From: an uncultured Butyricicoccus sp.
GTDB lineage: Bacteria > Bacillota > Clostridia > Oscillospirales > Butyricicoccaceae
Direction of reading: 5' to 3'
Length of the DNA: 31,677 nucleotides
Assembly: GCA_910584935.1 (NCBI GenBank)
Contig: CAJUDU010000024.1
Span: 1-31,677, forward strand
In this document: in pieces, positions 1 through 6,484 of the stretch
Layout of the letters: each line of letters begins with the position of its first letter
How positions within the stretch are numbered: position 1 is the first letter of the stretch
Made by a program: the position numbers and the translations under genes
Notes under the pieces: generated by a model
What the model was told of the DNA's origin: nothing
The model's input: only the letters and a program-made list of their open reading frames with translations
The model's database searches: none

Positions 1-221
1 ACCGCAGGCGGCGCGTTTATGTCCTGACCAATTATGGCAGCACACATGAACAGGATTTGTACCGGGTGGATACGCTGCGGCAAATGGGTTATGACCCCTA
101 TGTGATGATTTATGAACGCCCGACTGCACCGAAAATCACCCGCCAGCTCCAGCGTTGGGTAAACAACAAGCGAATATTCTATGCTGTGCCCGAATTTGCT
201 GACTACAGGCATAGCAGTTAA
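1..221 (+). CDS. C-terminal end of a radical SAM family protein (5' end outside window)
   Basis: The frame is open from base 3 to the TAA at 219-221 and has no start here, so only the last 72 residues are seen. They include VYVLTNYGSTHEQDLYR, then MGYDPYVMIYERP and LQRWVNNK. I recognise this as the C-terminal part of the radical SAM proteins common in clostridial prophages and integrative elements. The Fe-S cluster motif CxxxCxxC would lie upstream of the window, so the reaction cannot be stated. The gene ends about 160 bp before a truncated GH18 frame, which fits it lying at the right end of another inserted element. The family call is from memory of similar C-termini, not a search. Confidence 0.6.
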   Translation, partial: RRRRVYVLTNYGSTHEQDLYRVDTLRQMGYDPYVMIYERPTAPKITRQLQRWVNNKRIFYAVPEFADYRHSS

Positions 222-241
222 AGAATAAAAATATTTTCCCG

Positions 242-258
242 TTCGACAAAATTCGACA
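242..258 (-). promoter_or_regulatory. Tandem pair of Spo0A boxes
   Basis: TTCGACA occurs at 242-248 and 252-258, exactly 10 bp apart. Its complement TGTCGAA is the consensus Spo0A box, and the upstream copy extends to TTTTGTCGAA. A third TTCGACA lies at 306-312. The second box covers the place where a -35 element would be for the TATACT at 280-285, the arrangement seen at Spo0A-activated promoters that lack a good -35. A 7-mer hit alone is weak evidence; the tandem phasing and promoter position carry the call. Confidence 0.55.
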
Positions 259-276
259 CACAAAGGTCAAAAAATG

Positions 277-285
277 TGGTATACT
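277..285 (+). promoter_or_regulatory. Extended -10 promoter (TGGTATACT)
   Basis: TGG followed by TATACT makes an extended -10 element, with no recognisable -35 at 16-18 bp. The start of transcription would be near 291-293. Tandem Spo0A-type boxes occupy the -35 region, so activation by phosphorylated Spo0A is a reasonable inference. Confidence 0.55.
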
Positions 286-291
286 GTAGAC

Positions 292-363
292 ATTCCCAAT
301 ATGGCTTCGACACCCATATGGGGAAAAGCCCTGCTGCGCTGATCACGTAGCAGGGCTTTTGTT
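292..363 (+). ncRNA. Candidate small RNA, about 70 nt, two hairpins
   Basis: From the inferred start near 292 the transcript would fold a first hairpin (arms 295-304 and 314-322, one bulge) and then an intrinsic terminator at 328-363. No ORF with a ribosome binding site fits between promoter and terminator. It could be a Spo0A-controlled small RNA, or simply a short leader or abortive transcript left at an element boundary. I do not recognise a known RNA family. Confidence 0.4.
328..363 (+). terminator. Intrinsic terminator
   Basis: An 8-bp perfect GC-rich stem (GCCCTGCT at 328-335, AGCAGGGC at 349-356) is followed by TTTTGTT. It ends the candidate small RNA and any read-through from the radical SAM gene, and separates both from the GH18 fragment. 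Confidence 0.85.
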
Positions 364-382
364 ATGATTAATTTACATATAA

Positions 383-532
383 GATTCAATCTCTTATGAG
401 TGGGGATATTCCCGGTCTGAACCGATGGCTGTTGCGCCAATCAACAAGGTTCGTCAGGTGGTACAATATGCTGCTTCTGTTATCCCGCCCGATCGTACTT
501 TTATGGGCGTTCCGAATTATGGATACGATTGG
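383..532 (+). pseudogene. GH18 spore-type glycosidase, middle fragment (left half of split gene)
   Basis: The frame is open from 383 (after TAA at 380-382) and reads SYEWGYSRSEPMAVAPINKV, then IPPDRTFMGVPNYGYDW up to the Trp codon at 530-532. This is the middle of the GH18 domain of YaaH/SleL/YdhD-type spore cortex or germination glycosidases, where YEWGY, MAVAP and NYGYDW are conserved. The N-terminal half, with any LysM domains and the catalytic DxxDxE motif, is absent immediately upstream, so the frame is broken on both sides. To the right it runs on through element sequence to a stop at 641-643; those 36 codons do not resemble the family. The missing continuation is at 28206-28514 in the same frame and orientation. 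ATG 425 is an internal Met, not a start. Confidence 0.85.
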
Positions 533-553
533 TCATTCCCTCCATGTTATCTC
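508..553 (+). other. attL hybrid attachment site of the serine recombinase element
   Basis: The inferred crossover is at TG 530-531. The left arm (to 529) is GH18 coding DNA, the attB half; the right arm (from 532) is element DNA, the attP half. Combined with the arms at 28184-28223, both rebuilt sites are symmetric about this TG: attB matches at 10 of 16 arm positions, including CG and TCCATA, and attP at 13 of 22, including distal TATC. The dinucleotide TG is non-palindromic, as large serine recombinases need for directionality. Exact arm lengths are approximate. Confidence 0.8.
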
Positions 554-685
554 TATCATATCAAAAAAGATATACCTATCACAGCTAAGGAGGCGGTTAA
601 TTGCAAACATAAACAAATAGGAAGAGAAATCCTCTGGCAGTGACTGCCACGCAAATGCTGAAGGGATGGCTACAAAACACCGGAA

Positions 686-1075
686 TCAACAATCTCCATC
701 TGCTTGTTCCCCAAGGGCTTTTTGCAGCCGGTCAATCATTTCCGCGCTGACAACGTGTTCCATACGGCAGGCATCTTTTTCCGCAATTGCGCGCGGCACG
801 CCCAATACTTCACATAAATACTGGCACAGCAGTCTATGGCGGCGGCGCACTTCAGCAGCGCGCTGCCGCCCTGCTTCTGTCAGTTCAACTTTCCCATAAT
901 AAGCCGGTTCTACCATTCCGGCTTCCCGCAGCACGCTTAATGCTTTTGATACCGATGCTCGTGATACGCCAAGCCTGCGGGCAATATCCACCGACCGCAC
1001 AGGCTCTTGCTGCCCTTGTGCCATCTCTAAAATAAGTTCTAAGTAATTTTCCCCAGATTCATGAATTGTTGGCAT
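686..1075 (-). CDS. DtxR/MntR-family metal-dependent transcriptional regulator
   Basis: This 129-aa protein has the DtxR-family layout. An N-terminal winged helix (about residues 8-72, with VRSVDIARRLGVSRASVSKA as the HTH) is followed by a metal-binding dimerisation region with RRHRLL and CRMEHVVS, whose Glu-His pair is a conserved ligand set. The N-terminal SGENYLE motif is typical of the feo-linked clostridial branch. ATG 1075 is chosen because AGGAGGT sits 5 nt upstream; the longer frame runs back through feoB in another register and is not real. It starts 25 bp after feoB stops, so it is the last gene of a feoA-feoB-regulator operon and probably represses that operon when iron (or manganese) is plentiful. 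The metal cannot be told from sequence. Confidence 0.88.
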   Translation of the reverse strand: MPTIHESGENYLELILEMAQGQQEPVRSVDIARRLGVSRASVSKALSVLREAGMVEPAYYGKVELTEAGRQRAAEVRRRHRLLCQYLCEVLGVPRAIAEKDACRMEHVVSAEMIDRLQKALGEQADGDC

Positions 1076-1100
1076 AACTGACCTCCTGATGTATGCTGTA

Positions 1101-3116
1101 TTATAGCAGGATGATACTGCCAATGGTATGGATAACAAAGGCAGCCAGCCATGCCAGCCCAATTTGGAACAAGGCAGAACCAAAAGCCCAGCGCCAACCA
1201 CCCATTTCGCGTTTGATGGTTGCAAAGGCAGACATACATGGCATATAAAGCAAAATAAAAACAAGGAAACAATAACCGGCAAGCGGTGTAAATGAATTTG
1301 CCAAAATCGAGGACAGCATAGTGCTGTCACCGCCCACGCCGAACAAAACCGATAATGTGGATACCACAGCTTCTTTTGCAACCAGCCCAGCGAGCAAGGA
1401 AACCGCCGCTTCCCAGCTGCCAAACCCAAGCGGGGCAAAAACCGGCGCGAGCGTCTGCCCGAACTGTCCCAAAATAGAATCTGCGGAATTTTCCGCAACG
1501 GTAAACGACAGGGTAAAGTTTTGCAGCAGCCAAATCAGCACGCTCATCAGAAAAATGATTGTGCCAGCTTTGGTTAAAAAGTCCTTTGCGCGCACCCACA
1601 TATTGCGTATGGTGCCCTTAAAGGTTGGCAGGCGATAGGTTGGCAGTTCCAGCACAAACCCGGAAGATACGCCGCGGAATACCGTCTTTTTCAGCAGGAA
1701 TCCGGCAAGAATTGCCATGAAAATGCCAAGCACATACAAGCTAATGGTGACAATGCCCGCATGGTCTGGGAAAAATGCACCGGCGAACAGTGCATATACA
1801 GGCAGTTTTGCCCCGCAGGACATAAATGGCGTTAGCATAATGGTCATACGGCGGTCTTTTTCATTTTCCATGGTTCGCGCAGCCATTACCGCAGGTGTGG
1901 TACATCCAAACCCCATCAGCATGGGGACAAAGGATTTGCCGGAAAGCCCAATTTTCCGTAACAGGGTATCCATAATAAAAGCAATCCGTGCCAAATAGCC
2001 GGTATCCTCCAAAATGGATAAAAAGAAGAATAAAATAATAATTTGCGGCAAAAAGCTAACAACCCCGCCAACGCCGCCAATCACACCGTCACAAACCAGC
2101 CCAATTGCCCAGTCTGACGCGCCCGCATTCACCAGCAGTGTTTCCACCAATGGGGAAAGTTTTCCTTGTATCAGGCCATCGAGCATATCCATCAGCAAAG
2201 ACCCTGGCGCGCCAAATGTTGTCAGGAACATCACGCACATAATCAGCGCGAAAATTGGCAGTGCCAGCCATTTGTTCATAACAATTCGGTCGATCCGTTC
2301 GGTTGGGGTTAAGGTATGTTTTTCTGGGCGTATGTAACTTTTCCGGACAACCCCTTCAATGAAATCATATAGTGCATCGGCAATAATCATTTGGTTATCC
2401 GTTGCGTTCTGGTGGCTGCACAGGCCCAAAGCAATATGGGATACCTCATGTCGGATTTGGTCGGGCATTGCCACAGATTGATAAGCATGGGTATCGCCTT
2501 CCAGCAGTTTGCAGGCGTAGAATGGTAAACTTGCGCGGCGCAGCGGCAGTGGTTCCAGCAGCCCGGCAACCTGTCGGATGGCTGCGCCAACGCCATGCAG
2601 ATATGTTGGTTGGCGGGCAGGTTTTTTCAGTGTACCAGTGACGGCTTCCAATAATTCCTGCATATTTTCGCCGCGCCGCGCTGAAATTGGGATAACCCGC
2701 ACACCAAGCGCTTCACTCATCGCGTTACAGTCAATTTTGATGCCTTGCGCCCGGCAGTCATCAATAAAATTGAGTGCAATAATCATCGGCAGCCCTAAGG
2801 CAATAAGCTGCATGGTTAAATAGAGGTTGCGCTCAATATTGGTAGCATCCACAATATTCAAAATACCGTCCAGCTCATCCGAAAGGACAAACTCACGCGC
2901 AATAATTTCCTCTTGTGTATATGGCGATAAGGAATAAATCCCAGGCAAATCAACAACATCCACGCTTTGGCTGGCATAGATAATCTGCCCGGTTTTCCGG
3001 TCAACGGTCACGCCGGGCCAGTTGCCCACGTGTTGGTTGGAGCCAGTTAACTTGTTAAAAAGGGTCGTTTTCCCGCTGTTCGGGTTGCCCATAATTGCAA
3101 TTGTTGTTTTTCCCAC
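1101..3116 (-). CDS. feoB: Ferrous iron transporter FeoB
   Basis: This 671-aa protein is the inner-membrane Fe(II) permease with a cytosolic GTPase domain. The P-loop GNPNSGKTTLFN is at residues 10-21, and VDLPGIYSLSP is the G3/switch II region. The C-terminal half is hydrophobic and carries the two gate repeats, including FMSCGAKLPVYALFAG. The length is normal for a clostridial FeoB without FeoC or a long C-terminal extension. Translation starts at GTG 3116 (GKTTIAIMGNPNSGK is the usual beginning), only 6 bp after the feoA stop. The Shine-Dalgarno site is weak, so translational coupling to feoA is likely. It is co-transcribed with feoA and the DtxR-type regulator. Confidence 0.97.
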   Translation of the reverse strand: MGKTTIAIMGNPNSGKTTLFNKLTGSNQHVGNWPGVTVDRKTGQIIYASQSVDVVDLPGIYSLSPYTQEEIIAREFVLSDELDGILNIVDATNIERNLYLTMQLIALGLPMIIALNFIDDCRAQGIKIDCNAMSEALGVRVIPISARRGENMQELLEAVTGTLKKPARQPTYLHGVGAAIRQVAGLLEPLPLRRASLPFYACKLLEGDTHAYQSVAMPDQIRHEVSHIALGLCSHQNATDNQMIIADALYDFIEGVVRKSYIRPEKHTLTPTERIDRIVMNKWLALPIFALIMCVMFLTTFGAPGSLLMDMLDGLIQGKLSPLVETLLVNAGASDWAIGLVCDGVIGGVGGVVSFLPQIIILFFFLSILEDTGYLARIAFIMDTLLRKIGLSGKSFVPMLMGFGCTTPAVMAARTMENEKDRRMTIMLTPFMSCGAKLPVYALFAGAFFPDHAGIVTISLYVLGIFMAILAGFLLKKTVFRGVSSGFVLELPTYRLPTFKGTIRNMWVRAKDFLTKAGTIIFLMSVLIWLLQNFTLSFTVAENSADSILGQFGQTLAPVFAPLGFGSWEAAVSLLAGLVAKEAVVSTLSVLFGVGGDSTMLSSILANSFTPLAGYCFLVFILLYMPCMSAFATIKREMGGWRWAFGSALFQIGLAWLAAFVIHTIGSIILL

Positions 3117-3122
3117 TTTGTG

Positions 3123-3353
3123 TCAGGTCCAATCTTCAAGACAGATTTTTTGTGCTTCTTCTTTGCGCAGTGATAAACTGTATCCCCGCAAGCGCACAGC
3201 AAGCGGGTCACCAAATGGGGCGCGCCGTTCCAGTGTAACGCTTACCCCTCTTGTAATGCCCATATCAAGGAACCGCTGTTTGACGGCGCCTTGTGCGGTT
3301 AATTTCCGGACTATGCCTGATTGCCCTGGTTTTAAATTTGCGATTGTTTTCAT
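3123..3353 (-). CDS. feoA: Ferrous iron transport accessory protein FeoA
   Basis: This 76-aa protein has the SH3-like FeoA fold signature: PGQSGIVRKL near the N-terminus, RFLDMGITRGVSVTLERRAP in the middle and LRGYSLSLRKEEA near the end. FeoA is a small cytosolic partner needed for FeoB transport. The start ATG 3353 is preceded by AGGAGGG. It is the first gene of the feo operon, with a consensus-like promoter about 70 bp upstream and a GC-rich hairpin in the leader (3380-3400). Confidence 0.95.
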   Translation of the reverse strand: MKTIANLKPGQSGIVRKLTAQGAVKQRFLDMGITRGVSVTLERRAPFGDPLAVRLRGYSLSLRKEEAQKICLEDWT

Positions 3354-3379
3354 AACCAGCGTCCCTCCTGATTTCCCAT

Positions 3380-3400
3380 GCGCCGCTGGCAGGGCGGCGC
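3380..3400 (-). other. Leader hairpin upstream of feoA
   Basis: GCGCCGC (3380-3386) pairs perfectly with GCGGCGC (3394-3400) around a 7-nt loop. It lies in the feo leader just upstream of the Shine-Dalgarno site and has no U-tract, so it is not a terminator. A role in mRNA stability or translation is possible but untested. Confidence 0.4.
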
Positions 3401-3421
3401 AAAATGTTTCCCCTAGTTAAC

Positions 3422-3453
3422 AATATTGTATGCCAGCGCTAACCGATTGTCAA
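3422..3453 (-). promoter_or_regulatory. feoA-feoB-dtxR promoter with overlapping palindrome
   Basis: On the minus strand TTGACA (3448-3453) and TACAAT (3425-3430) are separated by exactly 17 bp, close to the sigma-A consensus. The palindrome ACAATATTGT at 3422-3431 overlaps the -10, and a GTTAAC palindrome follows just downstream (3417-3422). Either could be the operator of the DtxR-family regulator encoded at the end of the operon; the sequence alone does not decide. Confidence 0.75.
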
Positions 3454-3549
3454 GCGGCAAAAAACGATTCCGCAGGAAATCACAAGGGGCAGCAAAATAG
3501 GCGCAAAAAGGATAAGAAATTTTGCTTTTATTAAAAGTATTTATGCGCA

Positions 3550-3571
3550 GAAAAACAAGATTCTAGGAATC
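3550..3571 (-). terminator. Weak terminator after rlmH
   Basis: Directly after the rlmH stop, GATTC and GAATC (3559-3563, 3567-3571) form a short stem followed on the minus strand by TTGTTTTT. The stem is only 5 bp, so termination may be inefficient. Confidence 0.35.
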
Positions 3572-4054
3572 CTATTTATGGTACTTGCCGCCAGACTGAA
3601 TGTTAAACGCACGGTAAAGCTGTTCGAGCACCATAATCCGTGCCAAATGGTGCGGAAAAGTCATGGGAGACATAGAAAGGCGCAATTTTGCCTGTGTTTT
3701 GAGCGCTTCGTCCAGCCCACAGGAACCGCCGATTAAAATGGCAATCCGGCTGATGCCTTGCAGCATCCAGCGGTTCAATACCGCTGCAAACTGGGTGCTG
3801 GGCATGGTTTCCCCTTCAATGCACATGGCAATAACGGCTACGCCCTGCGGGATTTTTGCGGAAATCTGCGCGGCTTCCCAGTTGAGTGCGGTTTCTATCT
3901 GTTTATCAGTAGGGGAATCTGGCAAGCGCTGCTCTGGGATTTCGATAACCTCCAGTTTGCAATAGGCGGATAAGCGTTTTACATATTCCGCAGCGGCATC
4001 TTTCCAAAAGCGTTCGCCCAGTTTGCCCACACAAATTAGACGGATATTGAGCAT
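3572..4054 (-). CDS. rlmH: 23S rRNA (pseudouridine1915-N3)-methyltransferase RlmH
   Basis: This 160-aa SPOUT-class methyltransferase acts on assembled 70S ribosomes, N3-methylating pseudouridine 1915 of 23S rRNA. Recognisable segments are the N-terminal IRLICVGKL, the AdoMet-binding knot with ILIGGSCGLDE near residues 104-114, and the C-terminal YRAFNIQSGGKYHK. The length is standard. Its start (ATG 4054) overlaps the end of walJ by 19 bp, which implies translational coupling. rlmH is the last gene of the wal locus in many Firmicutes; the usual htrA/yycK protease gene between walJ and rlmH is missing here. Confidence 0.97.
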   Translation of the reverse strand: MLNIRLICVGKLGERFWKDAAAEYVKRLSAYCKLEVIEIPEQRLPDSPTDKQIETALNWEAAQISAKIPQGVAVIAMCIEGETMPSTQFAAVLNRWMLQGISRIAILIGGSCGLDEALKTQAKLRLSMSPMTFPHHLARIMVLEQLYRAFNIQSGGKYHK

Positions 4055-4845
4055 AATTTCTCCTTGATGGGCAAGCGGATGGGCTTGTCCATTTGGGTTT
4101 TGGGTGCAACAAAGACCTCACAAGGCAACCCATCCAAGGCGGCACAGGCTGCGCGCAGCGCTTTGACTGGGGTGTTATTGGATTCGCTTAAATGGGCAAG
4201 GATAATCGTGCTTGTCCCATTTTGAGCGAGCTCCGCCGCAAAAGCGGCGCAGTCTGGGTTAGAAAGGTGTCCTTGTCTGCCGCTGATGCGTTGTTTCAGC
4301 GGCCAAGGGTATGGGCCATAGCGCAGCATATCCGGGTCATGGTTAGACTCCAACACAACAGTATCACAGCCGTGCAGTATTTTCCGGATTGTGGATGGGA
4401 TAAAGCCAAGGTCAGTTGCAAAGCCAAAGGTATGAGATGCGGATTGTAAGACATAGCCAGTGCTGTCTGCGGCGTCATGCGGCGTTGGGAAGGGCTGCAC
4501 CCCGATTGTGCCAATGGAGAAGCCATCACCTGCCCAAAATGGGTGCAGCAGTTTTTCCGCCGCAGGGTTTTGGGCGATTAAGGCTTTTGCGGTGCCATGG
4601 GTTGCATAAATGGGGATATTATAATGTTTGACAAAGGTGGCAAGCCCTTTGACATGGTCGCCATGTTCATGGGTCAGCAACACAGCATGGATATCCGGGA
4701 TAGCCAGCCCTAACGCTTTGAGGGCGGTATTCAGCCGCCGTACAGAAACGCCTAAATCGATTAAAATACAAGTATTTTGGGATATGTACAAACTACAATT
4801 GCCGCTGGAACTGCTGGCAATGCTGTAATAGAAGGTATCTTCCAT
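4036..4845 (-). CDS. walJ: WalJ (YycJ) metallo-beta-lactamase-fold hydrolase
   Basis: This 269-aa cytosolic metallo-beta-lactamase-fold protein belongs to the YycJ/WalJ family. The metal-binding motif is LLTHEHGDHVKGL near residues 57-69; ATDLG, LESNHD and a late AHLSESNNTP supply further family landmarks. WalJ proteins are linked to the WalRK regulon and to coordinating cell division with DNA replication, and a nuclease activity is suspected; the substrate is not established. It follows murA after a 141-bp gap filled with three hairpins and overlaps rlmH. Start ATG 4845 has GAGG upstream. Confidence 0.93.
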   Translation of the reverse strand: MEDTFYYSIASSSSGNCSLYISQNTCILIDLGVSVRRLNTALKALGLAIPDIHAVLLTHEHGDHVKGLATFVKHYNIPIYATHGTAKALIAQNPAAEKLLHPFWAGDGFSIGTIGVQPFPTPHDAADSTGYVLQSASHTFGFATDLGFIPSTIRKILHGCDTVVLESNHDPDMLRYGPYPWPLKQRISGRQGHLSNPDCAAFAAELAQNGTSTIILAHLSESNNTPVKALRAACAALDGLPCEVFVAPKTQMDKPIRLPIKEKLCSISV

Positions 4846-4877
4846 GGATAAGGAACCTCTTTATATGTTCATATGTT

Positions 4878-4908
4878 CCCCTGCCGCGTCCGGCAGGGGA
4901 GTTTTTTT
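4878..4908 (+). terminator. Strong hairpin with T-tract on the plus strand
   Basis: A 9-bp perfect stem (CCCCTGCCG 4878-4886, CGGCAGGGG 4891-4899) is followed by a T-rich run at 4901-4908. It has intrinsic-terminator form on the plus strand, although the flanking genes murA and walJ run on the minus strand. It would block antisense transcription entering murA; read from the minus strand the stem has only an A-tract before it. Confidence 0.6.
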
Positions 4909-4927
4909 AGTATGAAGTGGCATCAGC

Positions 4928-4977
4928 GGAAAATCCCTGCGGGATTTTCCATTGGGCCGCCTTTTGAAAAAGGCGGC
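4928..4977. repeat. Two further perfect hairpins between murA and walJ
   Basis: GGAAAATCCC (4928-4937) pairs with GGGATTTTCC (4941-4950) around 3 nt, and GCCGCCTT with AAGGCGGC (4956-4977) lies 5 bp further on. Neither has a U-tract in the direction of the operon. Together with the hairpin at 4878-4899 they look like an intergenic palindromic repeat unit or an mRNA processing site within the wal operon. Confidence 0.5.
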
Positions 4978-4986
4978 GCGAAAACT

Positions 4987-6285
4987 TCACTTCGCCTCTG
5001 GCATCTGCGGCACACTTTCCGGAATCTCTGACCGGTACATATCCGCGCCCAAGCCGATAAATTTTTCCACCAGGTTTTCATAACCGCGTTCAATATTTGT
5101 CACTTGTTCCACATAAGTGGTACCTGTTGCGGCAAGCCCAGCAATGACCATCGCCGCGCCTGCGCGCAGGTCATAGGCGCGGACTGGTGCGGCGGTCAGT
5201 TCCTGTACACCTTCCACCACTGCAATTTTGCCATCTACATGGATATTCGCGCCCATCCGGACGAGTTCTTCGGTATAGCGGTAGCGATTATCCCACACGC
5301 CTTCTGTCACAATGCTGGTACCTTCTGCAAGGCACAGCGCTGTAGTAAGCTGCGGCTGCATATCCGTCGGGAAACCGGGATATGGCAATGTTTTGATATT
5401 GGTTTTATTCAGCCTGCCCATACGGCTAACCAAAATGGCGTCATCAAATTCGGTAATTTCGACGCCCATTTCTGCCAGTTTGCAGGTGATACATTCCAAA
5501 TGTTTGGGGATGATATTTTTAATGAGTGCCTGACCGCCGCAGGCGGCAACAGCTGCCATAAAGGTGCCTGCTTCGATTTGGTCTGGGATAATGGTATAGG
5601 TGCCGCCGTGCATATGTTCCACACCGCGGATTTTAATGACATCGGTGCCAGCGCCTTTTACATTGGCGCCCATTGCGTTCAAAAAGTTTGCCAAATCAAC
5701 AATATGCGGTTCTTTTGCAGCATTTTCAATGATAGTCAAGCCTTTTGCGAGCACAGCGGCAAGCATAATGTTGATGGTTGCGCCAACCGAAACCACATCA
5801 AAATAGATATGAGCGCCGGTCAGCCCATCCGGGGCATCGGCATGGATATAACCGCCTTCGCGGATAGAAACCTTTGCGCCAAGGGCTTCAAAGCCCTTGA
5901 TATGTTGGTCAATTGGGCGGATACCGCCGAAATTGCAGCCGCCAGGCATTGCGACTTCGGCATGGTGGTATTTGCCAAGCAAAGCGCCGATGAGGTAATA
6001 TGAGGCACGGATTTTGCGCATCAGTTCGTAAGGCACTTTGCCATTGGTGGCACAGCTTCCTTCGAGTTCAACTGTTGTGGCATTTGCCAGGCGCACGGAG
6101 ATACCGAGTTCCCGCAGAATTTCAAGTTGTAAGGTTACATCGATGATTTTTGGTACATTTTCAATGCGGCAGGGCCCATCTGCTAATAGGGCTGCCGGTA
6201 TGATTGCGACAGCGGCATTTTTTGCGCCGCTGATAGTAACTTCCCCGTTCAGGCGTTTGCCGCCGTTGATGACATATTTGGTCAA
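4987..6285 (-). CDS. murA: UDP-N-acetylglucosamine 1-carboxyvinyltransferase MurA
   Basis: This 432-aa protein transfers enolpyruvate from PEP to UDP-GlcNAc, the first committed step of peptidoglycan synthesis, in the cytosol. The N-terminus carries GGKRLNGEVTISGAKNAAVA. The catalytic Cys lies in the loop MPGGCNFGGIRPIDQHIKG (about residues 113-131), where most homologues have PGGCAIG. Length and both alpha/beta domains are complete. The start is TTG 6285, nine bases after AAGGAG, and agrees with the usual N-terminus MxxYxINGG. Its position inside the wal cluster is less common and couples wall precursor supply with WalRK. Whether a second murA (murZ) exists elsewhere cannot be seen. Confidence 0.97.
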   Translation of the reverse strand: MTKYVINGGKRLNGEVTISGAKNAAVAIIPAALLADGPCRIENVPKIIDVTLQLEILRELGISVRLANATTVELEGSCATNGKVPYELMRKIRASYYLIGALLGKYHHAEVAMPGGCNFGGIRPIDQHIKGFEALGAKVSIREGGYIHADAPDGLTGAHIYFDVVSVGATINIMLAAVLAKGLTIIENAAKEPHIVDLANFLNAMGANVKGAGTDVIKIRGVEHMHGGTYTIIPDQIEAGTFMAAVAACGGQALIKNIIPKHLECITCKLAEMGVEITEFDDAILVSRMGRLNKTNIKTLPYPGFPTDMQPQLTTALCLAEGTSIVTEGVWDNRYRYTEELVRMGANIHVDGKIAVVEGVQELTAAPVRAYDLRAGAAMVIAGLAATGTTYVEQVTNIERGYENLVEKFIGLGADMYRSEIPESVPQMPEAK

Positions 6286-6347
6286 TTGAACCGTCTCCTT
6301 AATATCGTAAAAAGAGGATGCTCATAGCATCACTGCTTGTTATAATC

Positions 6348-6376
6348 ATTATACAAAAGCCGCGCAGCTAATGTGA
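6348..6376 (-). promoter_or_regulatory. Probable murA promoter
   Basis: TATAAT is present on the minus strand (6348-6353), with TCACAT 17 bp upstream (6371-6376), a poor -35. The start would be about 55 bp before the murA start codon, so murA-walJ-rlmH could be transcribed separately from walRKHI. Confidence 0.5.
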
Positions 6377-6403
6377 TAGGCGCAGGCTAATACTTCAAAC
6401 ATT

Positions 6404-6425
6404 TTACCACAACTTGTTGTGATAA
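6404..6425. promoter_or_regulatory. 22-bp inverted repeat, possible operator
   Basis: TTA-n-CACAAC, a 2-bp centre, then GTTGTG-n-TAA gives 9 matching positions per arm. It sits about 28 bp upstream of the putative -35 of murA, where an activator or an upstream repressor could bind. I do not recognise the regulator. Confidence 0.45.
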
Positions 6426-6484
6426 GTAAAGTGCTTTCCAATCTTTCCTTCAATATCTTCTTAACTTTGTGCCGTTTTTATCCG

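Noticed and set aside
500..560. A tRNA gene as the integration target
   Set aside because: No cloverleaf or tRNA 3' end is present at either junction; the target is the GH18 coding sequence.
396..620. 74-codon plus-strand ORF starting at 396
   Set aside because: It is in a different frame from the GH18 fragment and shows no protein-like conservation.
5104..6003. Plus-strand open frame of 299 codons opposite murA
   Set aside because: Antisense to a complete murA, Cys- and His-rich composition typical of shadow frames.
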